DNA of 39,453 bases, from assembly GCA_017547245.1 (NCBI GenBank), contig JAFYQD010000004.1:1-39453 (forward strand), given 5' to 3'. Origin of the DNA: Oscillospiraceae bacterium. Lineage in GTDB: Bacteria > Bacillota > Clostridia > Oscillospirales > Ruminococcaceae. Within the stretch, counting starts at the first letter, position 1, and every line of letters starts with the position of its first letter. The notes beneath the pieces are model-generated. The model had not been told where the DNA came from and ran no database searches. It saw only the letters and a list, made by a program, of their open reading frames with translations. This document shows positions 11,484-19,195 of the stretch, piece after piece. Both the position numbers and the translations under genes were made by a program.

Positions 11484-12887
11484 TTACTTGATAAATTCGC
11501 TGAATGCACGGTAGGTCATGTAAACATCCACCTTGGAAACGACCTCCAAAGGAGCATGCATGGACAGCACGGGAACACCCACATCCACTACATCCACGTT
11601 CAGCTTGGCAATATATTTGGCCACGGTTCCGCCGCCGCCGGCATCCACCTTACCCAGTTCGCCGGTCTGCCAGACCACGCCGCCTTCGTCCAGCAGTCTG
11701 CGCACCGATGCCATGTATTCGGCAGTGGCATCGCTGGTGCCATATTTGCCGCCGCTGCCGGTATACTTGGTGATGACTACACCATAGTTAAGGTAGCTGG
11801 TATTGCGGCGTTCGCAAACATCACCGAAGGTGGGGTCATAGGCTGCGTTGACATCGGCCGACAGACAGGTGGAAGCAGCCAGAACGGCACGTCCGGTTTC
11901 GCCCTGCATGGCAGCCAGATCCTTGACGAAATCTTCCAGATAGCGGGAATCCAGACCGGTGTTGCCTTCCGAACCGGTTTCTTCCTTATCGGCCAGTGCC
12001 AGCACAGTGGTGTGGCTGGGAGTTTTCTGTTCCAGTTCGGCCATCAAAGAGGTGTATGCGCAAACACGGTCATCGTGGCCATAGGCACCAATCATGGCGC
12101 GGTCCAGACCAAGGTCACGTGCCTTAAAGGCCGGTACAACACACAGTTCGGCCGACAGGAAGTCGGCTTCCACAATGCCATACTTTTCGTTCAGCAGACG
12201 GATCAGATTGAGCTTTACCTTTTCGCTGGCCTTATCATCACGGAAAGGATGACAGCCAATCAGCACATTCAGTTCTTCTCCGCGCAGGCCTTCGTTCAGG
12301 GTGCGCTTCATCTGCTCACGGGCAAGGTGGGGCAGCAGATCGGTCACACAGAAGATGGGATCGTTTTCGTCTTCGCCAATGGAAACACGAACGGTCTCGC
12401 CATTCTTCTTGACAATAACACCATGCAGCGCAAGAGGGATGGCGCCCCACTGATACTTTTTGATGCCGCCATAATAGTGGGTCTTGAGGTAACCCAGCTG
12501 AGCCTCTTCGTACAAGGGGTTGGGCTTCAGATCAAGACGGGGGTTATCCAGATGGCTGACCACAATGCGCACGCCCTTGCTGATGGGTTCGGTACCAAAG
12601 GTACACATCAGCAGAGCCTTGCCCCGGTTGTTCAGATATACCTTATCCCCTGCTTTATAGTCAGCCTTGGGATCAAAGGGAACATAGCCGGCCTTTTCAG
12701 CCATAGCAACCACAAGGTCAACGGCCTCACGTTCGGTTTTGGCTTCATCCAAAAACTTTTTATAACCTTCACAGAAAGCAAAGGCCTTTTCCAGTTCTTC
12801 ATCACTGAGAATGATGCCGCCGTTTTCGGGGTGCATCAACAACCGTTCCTGCAGCAGTTCGCCGGCGGTTTTTTCGGTATTTGCCAT
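11484..12887 (-). CDS. apeB: M18-family zinc aminopeptidase
   Basis: M18 enzymes are dodecameric two-metal aminopeptidases that remove N-terminal residues from peptides in the cytoplasm. The 467-residue product has the first metal-ligand block SHLDNPRLDLK (H112, D114), the conserved HYYGGIKKYQW segment, and the DKEETGSEGNTG block that carries the catalytic glutamate pair and a Ser/Gly-rich loop, then a histidine near the C terminus in PVLSMHAPLE. Length and order fit bacterial M18 enzymes. ATG at 12887 follows AAGGAAGGAT. It is the last gene of the DUF951-prfA-sua5-coaE-transglycosylase operon. The gene name is by family resemblance only; substrate preference is not readable. Confidence 0.88.
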   Translation of the reverse strand: MANTEKTAGELLQERLLMHPENGGIILSDEELEKAFAFCEGYKKFLDEAKTEREAVDLVVAMAEKAGYVPFDPKADYKAGDKVYLNNRGKALLMCTFGTEPISKGVRIVVSHLDNPRLDLKPNPLYEEAQLGYLKTHYYGGIKKYQWGAIPLALHGVIVKKNGETVRVSIGEDENDPIFCVTDLLPHLAREQMKRTLNEGLRGEELNVLIGCHPFRDDKASEKVKLNLIRLLNEKYGIVEADFLSAELCVVPAFKARDLGLDRAMIGAYGHDDRVCAYTSLMAELEQKTPSHTTVLALADKEETGSEGNTGLDSRYLEDFVKDLAAMQGETGRAVLAASTCLSADVNAAYDPTFGDVCERRNTSYLNYGVVITKYTGSGGKYGTSDATAEYMASVRRLLDEGGVVWQTGELGKVDAGGGGTVAKYIAKLNVDVVDVGVPVLSMHAPLEVVSKVDVYMTYRAFSEFIK

Positions 12888-12920
12888 ATTCTATCCTTCC
12901 TTTCGGGGCAATGTTTCGTG

Positions 12921-13514
12921 TTATTCCATGTTGTAAAGTTTACGGTATATTTCGGCTGTTTTTGTCACGTTCTCAACATAGGCAGCCGTATCTTTATAGG
13001 GAATGTTTTCGATGTTTTCACCGTCGGGGGCATATTGCGGATTGTCAAGCCATTTGCGGGCCATACCCCATCCGGCATGATAGGCACACAGGGCATTGGG
13101 GACGGTCTTGTATTCCTGCAGAAGCAGGCCAAACAAACGGCATCCGTACTTCAAATTGATTTCGGGGTCAAACATATCGTCGTACCGGGTGTTTTCTTCC
13201 CCCTCCAGCCGATCCCTGACCCATTCAAAGGTAGGCTCCATCAGCTGCATCAAACCTCGTGCCCCCACGGAAGAGACCGCATCAGGATCAAAGCGGCTTT
13301 CGCAGTAGACAATGGCATACACCAAATCCGGCGGAAGATCGTTTTCTGCGGCATACTGCTTGATCCATGTTTCGTATTTCCGGGGAAAAACCACTTCCGA
13401 TATGCTTTCACGGCTGCAGCTGAAAAGCAGTACCCCTGCAATCAGAACCAAAACCACCGCCAGCACAAGGCAGCCTCCGCGGCGTCTTTTGCGGTAACCC
13501 TTTGCTTTACTCAA
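12921..13514 (-). CDS. Membrane-anchored lytic transglycosylase (SLT/GH23 domain)
   Basis: Lytic transglycosylases cut peptidoglycan between MurNAc and GlcNAc. The 197-residue protein has a basic start (KGYRKRRRGG), one hydrophobic segment at residues 14-31 that should anchor it with the catalytic part outside, and an SLT domain from about residue 45. The catalytic glutamate is E72 in YCESRFDPDAVSSVGARGLMQLM-type sequence, followed by the family GLMQLM and AYHAGWG blocks. The start is a TTG at 13514 that overlaps the coaE stop (TTGA), with GAGG eight bases upstream. The overlap suggests translational coupling with coaE. A cysteine at 33 could suggest a lipoprotein, but the lipobox (LFSC) is poor, so a membrane anchor is likelier. 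Confidence 0.87.
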   Translation of the reverse strand: MSKAKGYRKRRRGGCLVLAVVLVLIAGVLLFSCSRESISEVVFPRKYETWIKQYAAENDLPPDLVYAIVYCESRFDPDAVSSVGARGLMQLMEPTFEWVRDRLEGEENTRYDDMFDPEINLKYGCRLFGLLLQEYKTVPNALCAYHAGWGMARKWLDNPQYAPDGENIENIPYKDTAAYVENVTKTAEIYRKLYNME

Positions 13515-14110
13515 TGTTCTGTCCTCAGCTTTTCCAGAAGTTCCATCACCTGCAGACGAAGGGATGTGGCATCGCCATCGTTGCGGATAATGTGGTCAGC
13601 ACGGGAGAGATAAAACGCATCGTCATGCTGGCTGCCAATTCTGGCTTCGGCCTCCTGCTCGGTAAGACCGTCACGCTGCATAATGCGCTGTTTGCGGGTA
13701 TCGGTATCGGCAAGAACGGCAAGAATGCTGTCGCAGAGTTGGTCCGCCTTGCTTTCAAACAGCAGCGGCGCATCCAGTATAACAATACTGTTCCCGTTCT
13801 GCAGACCTGCCTTGATTTCAGCCTTTATGCCTGCAACGATGTGGGGAAATGTGATTCGGTTCAACTCTTTCAGCTGGTCACGGTCGTTGAATACAATCTC
13901 GGCCAGTTTTTTGCGGTTAAGGGTTCCATCTTCGTTCAGCACGATGATGGAGAAATGAAGCACGATTTCCATCAGACAGTCGGTGCCGGTGGTAACCACT
14001 TGACGGGCTATCTGATCCGCATCCACCACACAAATATTCTGTTCATTCTGAAGCATCCGGCAAACGGTACTTTTTCCGGCGCCGGTCTGTCCGGTCAAAC
14101 CCAATACCAT
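13511..14110 (-). CDS. coaE: Dephospho-CoA kinase
   Basis: CoaE phosphorylates the 3'-hydroxyl of dephospho-CoA, the last step of CoA synthesis. From the ATG at 14110 the product is 199 residues, the usual length, and begins MVLGLTGQTGAGKST with the P-loop GQTGAGKS at residues 7-14. The DADQIARQVV block and the LLFES motif of the family follow. I prefer this ATG over the one at 14152 because it has an AAGGAG ribosome-binding site 8 bp upstream and because the longer form would overlap sua5 and add 14 residues before the first beta strand. The stop overlaps the transglycosylase start. Confidence 0.95.
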   Translation of the reverse strand: MVLGLTGQTGAGKSTVCRMLQNEQNICVVDADQIARQVVTTGTDCLMEIVLHFSIIVLNEDGTLNRKKLAEIVFNDRDQLKELNRITFPHIVAGIKAEIKAGLQNGNSIVILDAPLLFESKADQLCDSILAVLADTDTRKQRIMQRDGLTEQEAEARIGSQHDDAFYLSRADHIIRNDGDATSLRLQVMELLEKLRTEH

Positions 14111-14138
14111 GGCGTTTTCTCCTTGTGGGTATTTTATG

Positions 14139-15179
14139 TCACTCAAGATCAATTACACGGAAAGCCGCCGCACGCAGCAATCGGTTGTAAACAGCCAGAC
14201 CAACACCCTCGGCCGCAGGGGCATGGGCGTAAACCGTTTTTGCGCCCAGTTCATCCAATTCACGCAGGGCCTCAAACAAACGGTGTGCCTGACTGGAAGA
14301 ATCTTCGGCACTGCCATAGCAAAGATAAGGCAGGCCAATGTCGTCATCTTCTTCAAACTGAAGCAGGTATACACCCTGCTCTCGATGCTGGCCGACATAA
14401 TCCAAAAAGGCCTGACGGCTGCCGCGCAGAATGGTAACTTCAGCCTTGGGGGCATAGTGCTTATATTTCATGCCCGGCGATTCGGCCTTCATATCGGACG
14501 AAAGGGGTGCGGTGATACTGGGATGCACCGAAACATGTTCTTCCCCCACCACACGGGCAATGTCGGCAGGTGTTACCGCACCGGGGCGCAGCACCAGCAC
14601 ATCTTGGCCATGCAGGGCAACCACGGTGGATTCCACACCCACCTGGGAATCTTCGTCCATCACAATGGCCTCTACCCTGCCGTCCATATCCTGGGCGCAG
14701 CGGAAAGCCGTGGTGGGGCTGGGGCTGCCCGAAAGATTGGCCGAGGGCGCAGCCAAAGGAAGACCCGACTTTTCGATGATAAGACGTGCGGTTTTGTGGG
14801 AGGGCATACGCACCGCCACGGTATCCAGACCACCCGAGGTAACATCGGGCACCAGGTCAGACTTGGGCATGACCATGGTAAGCGGACCGGGCCAATAACG
14901 CTCTGCCAACAGACGGGCGTTTTCGGGAATCTCTCTTACCAAAGGGGCAATCTGTTCCATATCCGAAATGTGTACGATCAGGGGGTTATCCTGGGGACGT
15001 CCCTTGGCAACAAAGATGCGCTTTACCGCCTCGGCATCCAAAGCGTTGGCCGCCAGACCATAAACCGTTTCGGTGGGAATGATGACCAGCTTGCCTTCTT
15101 TCAGCAAACCGGCCGCAGTATTAACAGCCTCTTCCCTGCTTTCGGGGGCAAGGGCATTCAAATGCAGTGTTTCTATCAT
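14139..15179 (-). CDS. tsaC: L-threonylcarbamoyladenylate synthase (Sua5 type)
   Basis: This enzyme makes threonylcarbamoyl-AMP from threonine, bicarbonate and ATP for the t6A modification at position 37 of ANN-decoding tRNAs. The 346-residue product is the long Sua5/YwlC form. The YrdC domain covers about residues 12-205 with PTETVYGLAANA (35-46), KGRPQDNPL (59-67) and PSANLSGSPSPT, and the smaller Sua5 domain follows from about 245 after SPGMKYKHYAPKAE. ATG at 15179 has GAGG eight bases upstream. It lies between prfA and coaE in the same operon, a common Firmicute arrangement next to prfA. Confidence 0.94.
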   Translation of the reverse strand: MIETLHLNALAPESREEAVNTAAGLLKEGKLVIIPTETVYGLAANALDAEAVKRIFVAKGRPQDNPLIVHISDMEQIAPLVREIPENARLLAERYWPGPLTMVMPKSDLVPDVTSGGLDTVAVRMPSHKTARLIIEKSGLPLAAPSANLSGSPSPTTAFRCAQDMDGRVEAIVMDEDSQVGVESTVVALHGQDVLVLRPGAVTPADIARVVGEEHVSVHPSITAPLSSDMKAESPGMKYKHYAPKAEVTILRGSRQAFLDYVGQHREQGVYLLQFEEDDDIGLPYLCYGSAEDSSSQAHRLFEALRELDELGAKTVYAHAPAAEGVGLAVYNRLLRAAAFRVIDLE

Positions 15180-15210
15180 ATCCGTTTCCTCGTTGGATAC
15201 ACAAAGTTGC

Positions 15211-16290
15211 TTAAACCTGACCCGACTGTTCCTTCAAACGTTCGGCCTGGTCAAAGGTGATCAGCGACTCGACCAGTTCGGTAAGTGCGCCATTCATAAT
15301 TGCCTCGATTTTATACAGGGTAAGACCGATGCGGTGATCGGTGACACGGCCCTGTGGAAAGTTATAGGTGCGGATTCGTTCCGAACGGTCACCGGTGCCC
15401 ACCTGCAGCTTGCGCTGGCTGGCAATCTTTTCGTTCTGTTCCCGTTGGGCCTGTTCGTACAAACGGGCACGCAGCACCTTCATGGCCTTGTCACGGTTTT
15501 TGTGCTGGCTGCGTTCATCCTGGCATTCCACTACCATACCGGTGGGCAAATGGGTGATGCGGATGGCCGACTCGGTCTTGTTAACATGCTGACCGCCTGC
15601 ACCGCTGGCGCGATAGGTATCAATTTGAAGATCCTTGGGGTCAATGACCAGTTCCACATCCTCTGCCTCGGGCAGTACAGCCACAGTAACGGTAGATGTA
15701 TGGATGCGCCCCTGGGTTTCGGTTTCGGGCACACGCTGAACACGGTGTACGCCGCTTTCATACTTCAGGCGGGAATAGGCCCCTTCGCCATCCACCGAAA
15801 AGCTGACTTCTTTGAAGCCGCCAAGTTCGGTCTCGTTAAGCGAGATGATCTCGGTCTTCCAGCGCATGGCTTCGGCATACATGGTGTACATACGGTAAAG
15901 GGAAGCCGCAAACAAAGCTGCTTCATCGCCGCCGGCGCCGCCGCGGATTTCAACGATAACGCTGCGGTCATCGTTGGGGTCCTTGGGCAGCAGCAGAACC
16001 TTCAGTTCTTCGGCATACTGTTCCATTTCTTCACGGGCTGTCTGCTGTTCTTCTTCAGCCAACTGGCGCAGTTCGGCATCCAAGCCGCTGTCGGCCAACA
16101 GTTCTGCCGCTTCTGCAGCGGAATTCTTTGCCGCAGTGTACTGACGGAATTTTTCGACCACGGGGGTCAGGTTTTTATATTCCTTCATCAAACTGCGATA
16201 ACGCTGCTGATCGGCAATGGCATCCGGTTCGGCCAGCTGAGTATTTATTTCTTCATACCGCGCTTCCACGGCTTTCAGTTTGTCAAACAT
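15211..16290 (-). CDS. prfA: Peptide chain release factor 1
   Basis: RF1 recognises UAA and UAG stop codons and triggers peptide release. The 359-residue product is full length. The catalytic GGQ lies at residues 232-234 ([15 protein letters not shown]), and the stop-codon recognition tripeptide region reads PET at 188-190 ([14 protein letters not shown]), the RF1 form and not the SPF of RF2. An N-terminal coiled-coil domain precedes them. The prmC methyltransferase gene, often next to prfA, is not adjacent here; DUF951 lies upstream with a 4-bp gap and sua5 downstream. Confidence 0.97.
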   Translation of the reverse strand: MFDKLKAVEARYEEINTQLAEPDAIADQQRYRSLMKEYKNLTPVVEKFRQYTAAKNSAAEAAELLADSGLDAELRQLAEEEQQTAREEMEQYAEELKVLLLPKDPNDDRSVIVEIRGGAGGDEAALFAASLYRMYTMYAEAMRWKTEIISLNETELGGFKEVSFSVDGEGAYSRLKYESGVHRVQRVPETETQGRIHTSTVTVAVLPEAEDVELVIDPKDLQIDTYRASGAGGQHVNKTESAIRITHLPTGMVVECQDERSQHKNRDKAMKVLRARLYEQAQREQNEKIASQRKLQVGTGDRSERIRTYNFPQGRVTDHRIGLTLYKIEAIMNGALTELVESLITFDQAERLKEQSGQV

Positions 16291-16294
16291 TGGT

Positions 16295-16483
16295 TTATTC
16301 CTCGTTGGTGCGGCTTATTTGCTTGATGTTCTTTTCAATCTTTACACGGGGAACCATCATTTCATGGCCACATCCCTGACAGCGCAGACGGAAGTCCATG
16401 CCGGAACGCAGCACCAGAAAATTCAGGCTGCCGCAAGGGTGCTTTTTTTTCATGGTAAGAACATCCCCTACCCGTACATCCAT
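16295..16483 (-). CDS. DUF951 small zinc-ribbon-like protein
   Basis: A 62-residue protein of the DUF951 family, widespread in Firmicutes and of unknown role. It starts [19 protein letters not shown] and has three cysteines, HPCGS near residue 17 and CQGC near residues 35-38, typical of the family. ATG at 16483 has an AGGAGG ribosome-binding site eight bases upstream and a good promoter further up. It is the first gene of the operon with prfA, four bases before it, so its expression is tied to translation termination and tRNA-modification genes. No function should be assumed. Confidence 0.85.
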   Translation of the reverse strand: MDVRVGDVLTMKKKHPCGSLNFLVLRSGMDFRLRCQGCGHEMMVPRVKIEKNIKQISRTNEE

Positions 16484-16519
16484 AAAATCCGCCTCCTGTA
16501 CAAATTAATCCAGTTAAAT

Positions 16520-16548
16520 ATTATACAGAAATCGGCCGCTTTTATCAA
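16520..16548 (-). promoter_or_regulatory. Promoter of the DUF951-prfA operon
   Basis: TTGATA (16543-16548), 17 bp, TATAAT (16520-16525) reads toward DUF951, about 37 bp before its ATG. Just upstream is an A/T hairpin, TCTTTTTTC (16561-16569) with GAAAAAAGA (16573-16581), in the divergent region shared with the S1-domain gene. I could not assign a confident promoter for the plus-strand gene. Confidence 0.78.
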
Positions 16549-16644
16549 TTATCTGCAGGGTCTTTTTTCAACGAAAAAAGAATATAGATGTTATCGGCGC
16601 AAATGTACCGCCGCATTGTTACCAAAAAAGCGGGAGGCTGCAAA

Positions 16645-17574
16645 ATGACAACATATCTACCCGAAGGAAAATTGCTGAACACCCAGGATAACCAGACCAG
16701 TATCTGCAGCCCGGAAGGCCTGCGCCGCGCCAAGGACAGCGGAAAAATATTGGAGGCACGGGCGGTGCTGTGTGACAGCCAGCACAACCTTATGGTCGAC
16801 CTTGGCGGAATTCGGGGCATCATCCCCCGTGAGGAAGCGGCAATGGGCATTGCAGAAGGAACCACCCGGGATATTGCCATCATTTCCCGAACGGGAAAAC
16901 CGGTCTGCTTTAAGATAATAGAACTGTGGCAGGATGCCCAAGGTGGCATACGCCCCATCCTTTCACGCAGGGCGGCACAGCAGCAGTGCTATAATCACTA
17001 TATCTCTTCCCTGCTGCCGGGTCAGGTCATTCCGGCACGGGTAACCCATCTGGAATCCTTCGGATGCTTTGTGGACATCGGGTGCGGAGTCATTTCGCTC
17101 ATTCCAATCGATGCCATCTCGGTCTCACGCATCTCCCATCCATCCGACCGCTTCCGTCCGGGGCAGGATATCTTTGCCGTGGTGCGTGGTTTTGACCCTT
17201 TGGGGCGCATCACCCTTAGCCACAAAGAGCTGCTGGGCAGCTGGGAAGAAAACGCCGCCCTTTTCAAGGGTGGTCAAACGGTGGCAGGAATTGTTCGTTC
17301 GGTTGAAAACTACGGTGTATTTGTAGAGCTTGCCCCCAATCTGGCAGGTTTGGCAGAGCCCTGCCCATGGGCAAAACCCGGCCAGCACGCCAGTGTATAT
17401 GTAAAATCACTTATACCCGAAAAAATGAAAGTAAAGCTGATGATTGTAGACACATTTGAGCCTCCTTTGGGGTTTCCTCTTCCTCCGCAATACTTTATCC
17501 GTCAGGGACGGCTGCGCCTATGGCGATATTCCCCCGAAAGCTGCGCCAGACAAATTGAAACCGAGTTCTATTAA
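16645..17574 (+). CDS. S1-like RNA-binding domain protein
   Basis: This 309-residue protein looks like a string of S1-like (OB-fold) RNA-binding modules, resembling the short S1 homologues of Firmicutes. Module 1 is weak (about residues 33-95, with MVDLGGIRGIIPREEA). Module 2 is clear (about 125-200, with SFGCFVDIGCGVISLIP and a closing DPLGRITLSHKELL). Module 3 is also clear (about 210-285, with VENYGVFVELAPNLAGLAE). I start it at the ATG at 16645, which has GGGAGG seven bases upstream, and not at the earlier ATG at 16588. It stands alone and divergent from the DUF951-prfA operon, with a terminator directly after the stop. It may act in translation or RNA turnover; it is too short and divergent to call a full ribosomal S1. 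Confidence 0.83.
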   Translation: MTTYLPEGKLLNTQDNQTSICSPEGLRRAKDSGKILEARAVLCDSQHNLMVDLGGIRGIIPREEAAMGIAEGTTRDIAIISRTGKPVCFKIIELWQDAQGGIRPILSRRAAQQQCYNHYISSLLPGQVIPARVTHLESFGCFVDIGCGVISLIPIDAISVSRISHPSDRFRPGQDIFAVVRGFDPLGRITLSHKELLGSWEENAALFKGGQTVAGIVRSVENYGVFVELAPNLAGLAEPCPWAKPGQHASVYVKSLIPEKMKVKLMIVDTFEPPLGFPLPPQYFIRQGRLRLWRYSPESCARQIETEFY

Positions 17575-17610
17575 AAACAGGCAGAAGCCATCGGCGGCTT
17601 CTGCCTGTTT
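17575..17610. terminator. Bidirectional intrinsic terminator
   Basis: A perfect 15-bp inverted repeat, AAACAGGCAGAAGCC (17575-17589) with GGCTTCTGCCTGTTT (17596-17610) and a six-base loop, lies between the convergent S1-domain and MBL genes. It starts right after the S1 gene stop and ends 4 bp before the MBL gene stop. T-rich ends occur on both strands, so it should stop both genes. Confidence 0.88.
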
Positions 17611-17614
17611 TGTG

Positions 17615-18517
17615 TTACGGTAACGGATGCCCTTCCATAGGAGAAGATATGCCCCGGGCATGTTCGTGCAATACGGTGCGTATCATGGCACGGGTGTTGA
17701 TGTCAAAGGCATGGTTGGGCTGTTCGGCACGGATTTCATCATCACGGAAACGTACCTCGTAGGCGTTAAGAATCTCGTCCTCGCTCTTCCCCATCTCACC
17801 CCATTCAACAATAAAGTCCCGGCTTTCCAAAATCGATTTCAGGCAGGCCTGCCAGTACTGTCCAGAAGTGGAATCGGTAACCAGACCATAGTGCGGTGCC
17901 ATTATTTTGGGTATGTGCTGCTTTGAGCAATGATAAAGTGAAGTAAGTGAATCGGCACAGCCGGAAAGAAAGGCCGGATACACCTTGCCCGAGCGGCTTT
18001 TATAACAGGTGGTCTCGCTGGGGAAAATGTATTCCTCCCCTGCCACAAAGGCCAGACAGCATTTGGTATGTCCCGGGTTTTCCAGCACACGGATGCTGAT
18101 GTCACCCAAGCCAATCAGGTCACCTTCTTTTACCACAACATCAATGTGCAGGTCAGCGTCATCATAGGGGGCAACTGCACCGGGTGCGCCATAATATTCG
18201 GCAGCCTCCTCGTTTAGGCGGCGCATCAATTCCAATGCGCCCTGCCGCTCCAGCACATCATGGGCATGCTGGGATCCAAACACCTTCAGTTGGGGATAGC
18301 GCTGCCGCAGATAGGGCATTGCCGCAATATGGTCGTAATGGGAATGGCTGACCAGCATATAATCCAGAGTGCGCCCTTTCAGGGCTTTATCCAGTTTTTC
18401 CATCATAACCGGGGCGCAATAGGCCATACCTGCATCATAAAGCGCAGTCTTTTCACTGCCTTCAATCAAAAAGACCGATCCACCGGGTCCACCAGTCACT
18501 TCAATGGGTTGCTTCAT
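17615..18517 (-). CDS. MBL-fold metallohydrolase
   Basis: The 300-residue protein has the metallo-beta-lactamase fold signature HSHYDH at residues 58-63, a second ligand in NPGHTKCC (H150) and a later MAPHYG histidine. The position that usually holds the bridging aspartate reads PSETTC, so a glutamate (E168) may replace it; that is odd but seen in diverse members. The last ~90 residues form a helical extension beyond the core. ATG at 18517 follows TGAGGTAACCCCT. It is the last gene after the HAD hydrolase, with a weak terminator between them. Substrate unknown; it could be a thioesterase-, lactonase- or phosphodiesterase-like hydrolase. Confidence 0.82.
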   Translation of the reverse strand: MKQPIEVTGGPGGSVFLIEGSEKTALYDAGMAYCAPVMMEKLDKALKGRTLDYMLVSHSHYDHIAAMPYLRQRYPQLKVFGSQHAHDVLERQGALELMRRLNEEAAEYYGAPGAVAPYDDADLHIDVVVKEGDLIGLGDISIRVLENPGHTKCCLAFVAGEEYIFPSETTCYKSRSGKVYPAFLSGCADSLTSLYHCSKQHIPKIMAPHYGLVTDSTSGQYWQACLKSILESRDFIVEWGEMGKSEDEILNAYEVRFRDDEIRAEQPNHAFDINTRAMIRTVLHEHARGISSPMEGHPLP

Positions 18518-18555
18518 AGGGGTTACCTCAATTGAAACATTGCTGCAAACAGGGA

Positions 18556-18577
18556 CAAAAACGGCGAAAGCCGCCGT
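18556..18577 (-). terminator. Possible weak terminator after the HAD gene
   Basis: ACGGCG (18561-18566) pairs with CGCCGT (18572-18577); on the minus strand it is followed by TTTTTG. It lies 7 bp past the HAD gene stop, inside the 67-bp gap before the MBL gene. The stem is short, so partial termination is more likely than full. Confidence 0.5.
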
Positions 18578-18584
18578 CAGCTTC

Positions 18585-19193
18585 TTAAAGAAGCTCCGGC
18601 AGCTCTACCAGAGAGTTGATCTGTTCTCCATCGTAATCGTGACCATCACGGTTGTAAAGGATGGTGCGCATGCCAAGTTCGGCGGCAGGCTCCAGGTTAC
18701 CGGGACGGTCATCCACAAAAACGCATTCTTCGGGCTTCAGGCCAAGGCGTTCGGCCGCAATCTGATAAATCTTGGGGTCAGGTTTGCGCACCAGCACATC
18801 ACCGCTGATGATGGCTTCTTCAAAGTATTCATCCAAACCGTGGTGTTCACGCAGATGTTTGCTCCAGGAGCCAATATCGTTGGAAAGCATGGCCAGACGG
18901 TAGTGACGAGAAAGGGTTTCCAGCACATCTATAATATCGGGATCAAGTTCCAGCATGGTGTCCAGATAATCTTCTTCCATCTGGGCAATGTTGTCGGTAA
19001 AACCGCAGGTCTTCCACAATTCTTCAGCAGTCATGCGGCCTTCGGCAGCTTCGATGTAAGCATCGATCAATACCTGCAGTTCCAAATCGGGGTTGCGGTC
19101 GACCATGTAGGGATATGTAAGGTTGACAGTGTCATTACCCTCTACAAATACAACGCCCATAGCGTCAAAAATAACGGCTTTTTGCTTACTCAA
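18585..19193 (-). CDS. HAD-superfamily hydrolase (subfamily IA)
   Basis: This 202-residue protein has the four HAD motifs: FDAMGVVF (nucleophile D10), LSND for motif II, RKPDPKIY for motif III and VFVDDRPGNL for motif IV. Motif I lacks the second aspartate (M12 in its place), as in haloacid-dehalogenase-like and some phosphatase-like members, so a simple phosphatase role is not certain. The start is a TTG at 19193 with AGGAGG nine bases upstream; the longer reading from 19223 would overlap rarA and has no such site. It follows rarA by 2 bp and is probably translated from the same message. Confidence 0.82.
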   Translation of the reverse strand: MSKQKAVIFDAMGVVFVEGNDTVNLTYPYMVDRNPDLELQVLIDAYIEAAEGRMTAEELWKTCGFTDNIAQMEEDYLDTMLELDPDIIDVLETLSRHYRLAMLSNDIGSWSKHLREHHGLDEYFEEAIISGDVLVRKPDPKIYQIAAERLGLKPEECVFVDDRPGNLEPAAELGMRTILYNRDGHDYDGEQINSLVELPELL

Positions 19194-19195
19194 AA

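Noticed and set aside
11286-13613. Plus-strand open frame of 775 codons across the aminopeptidase and transglycosylase genes
   Set aside because: It crosses two convincing minus-strand genes and a terminator, and shows no domain.
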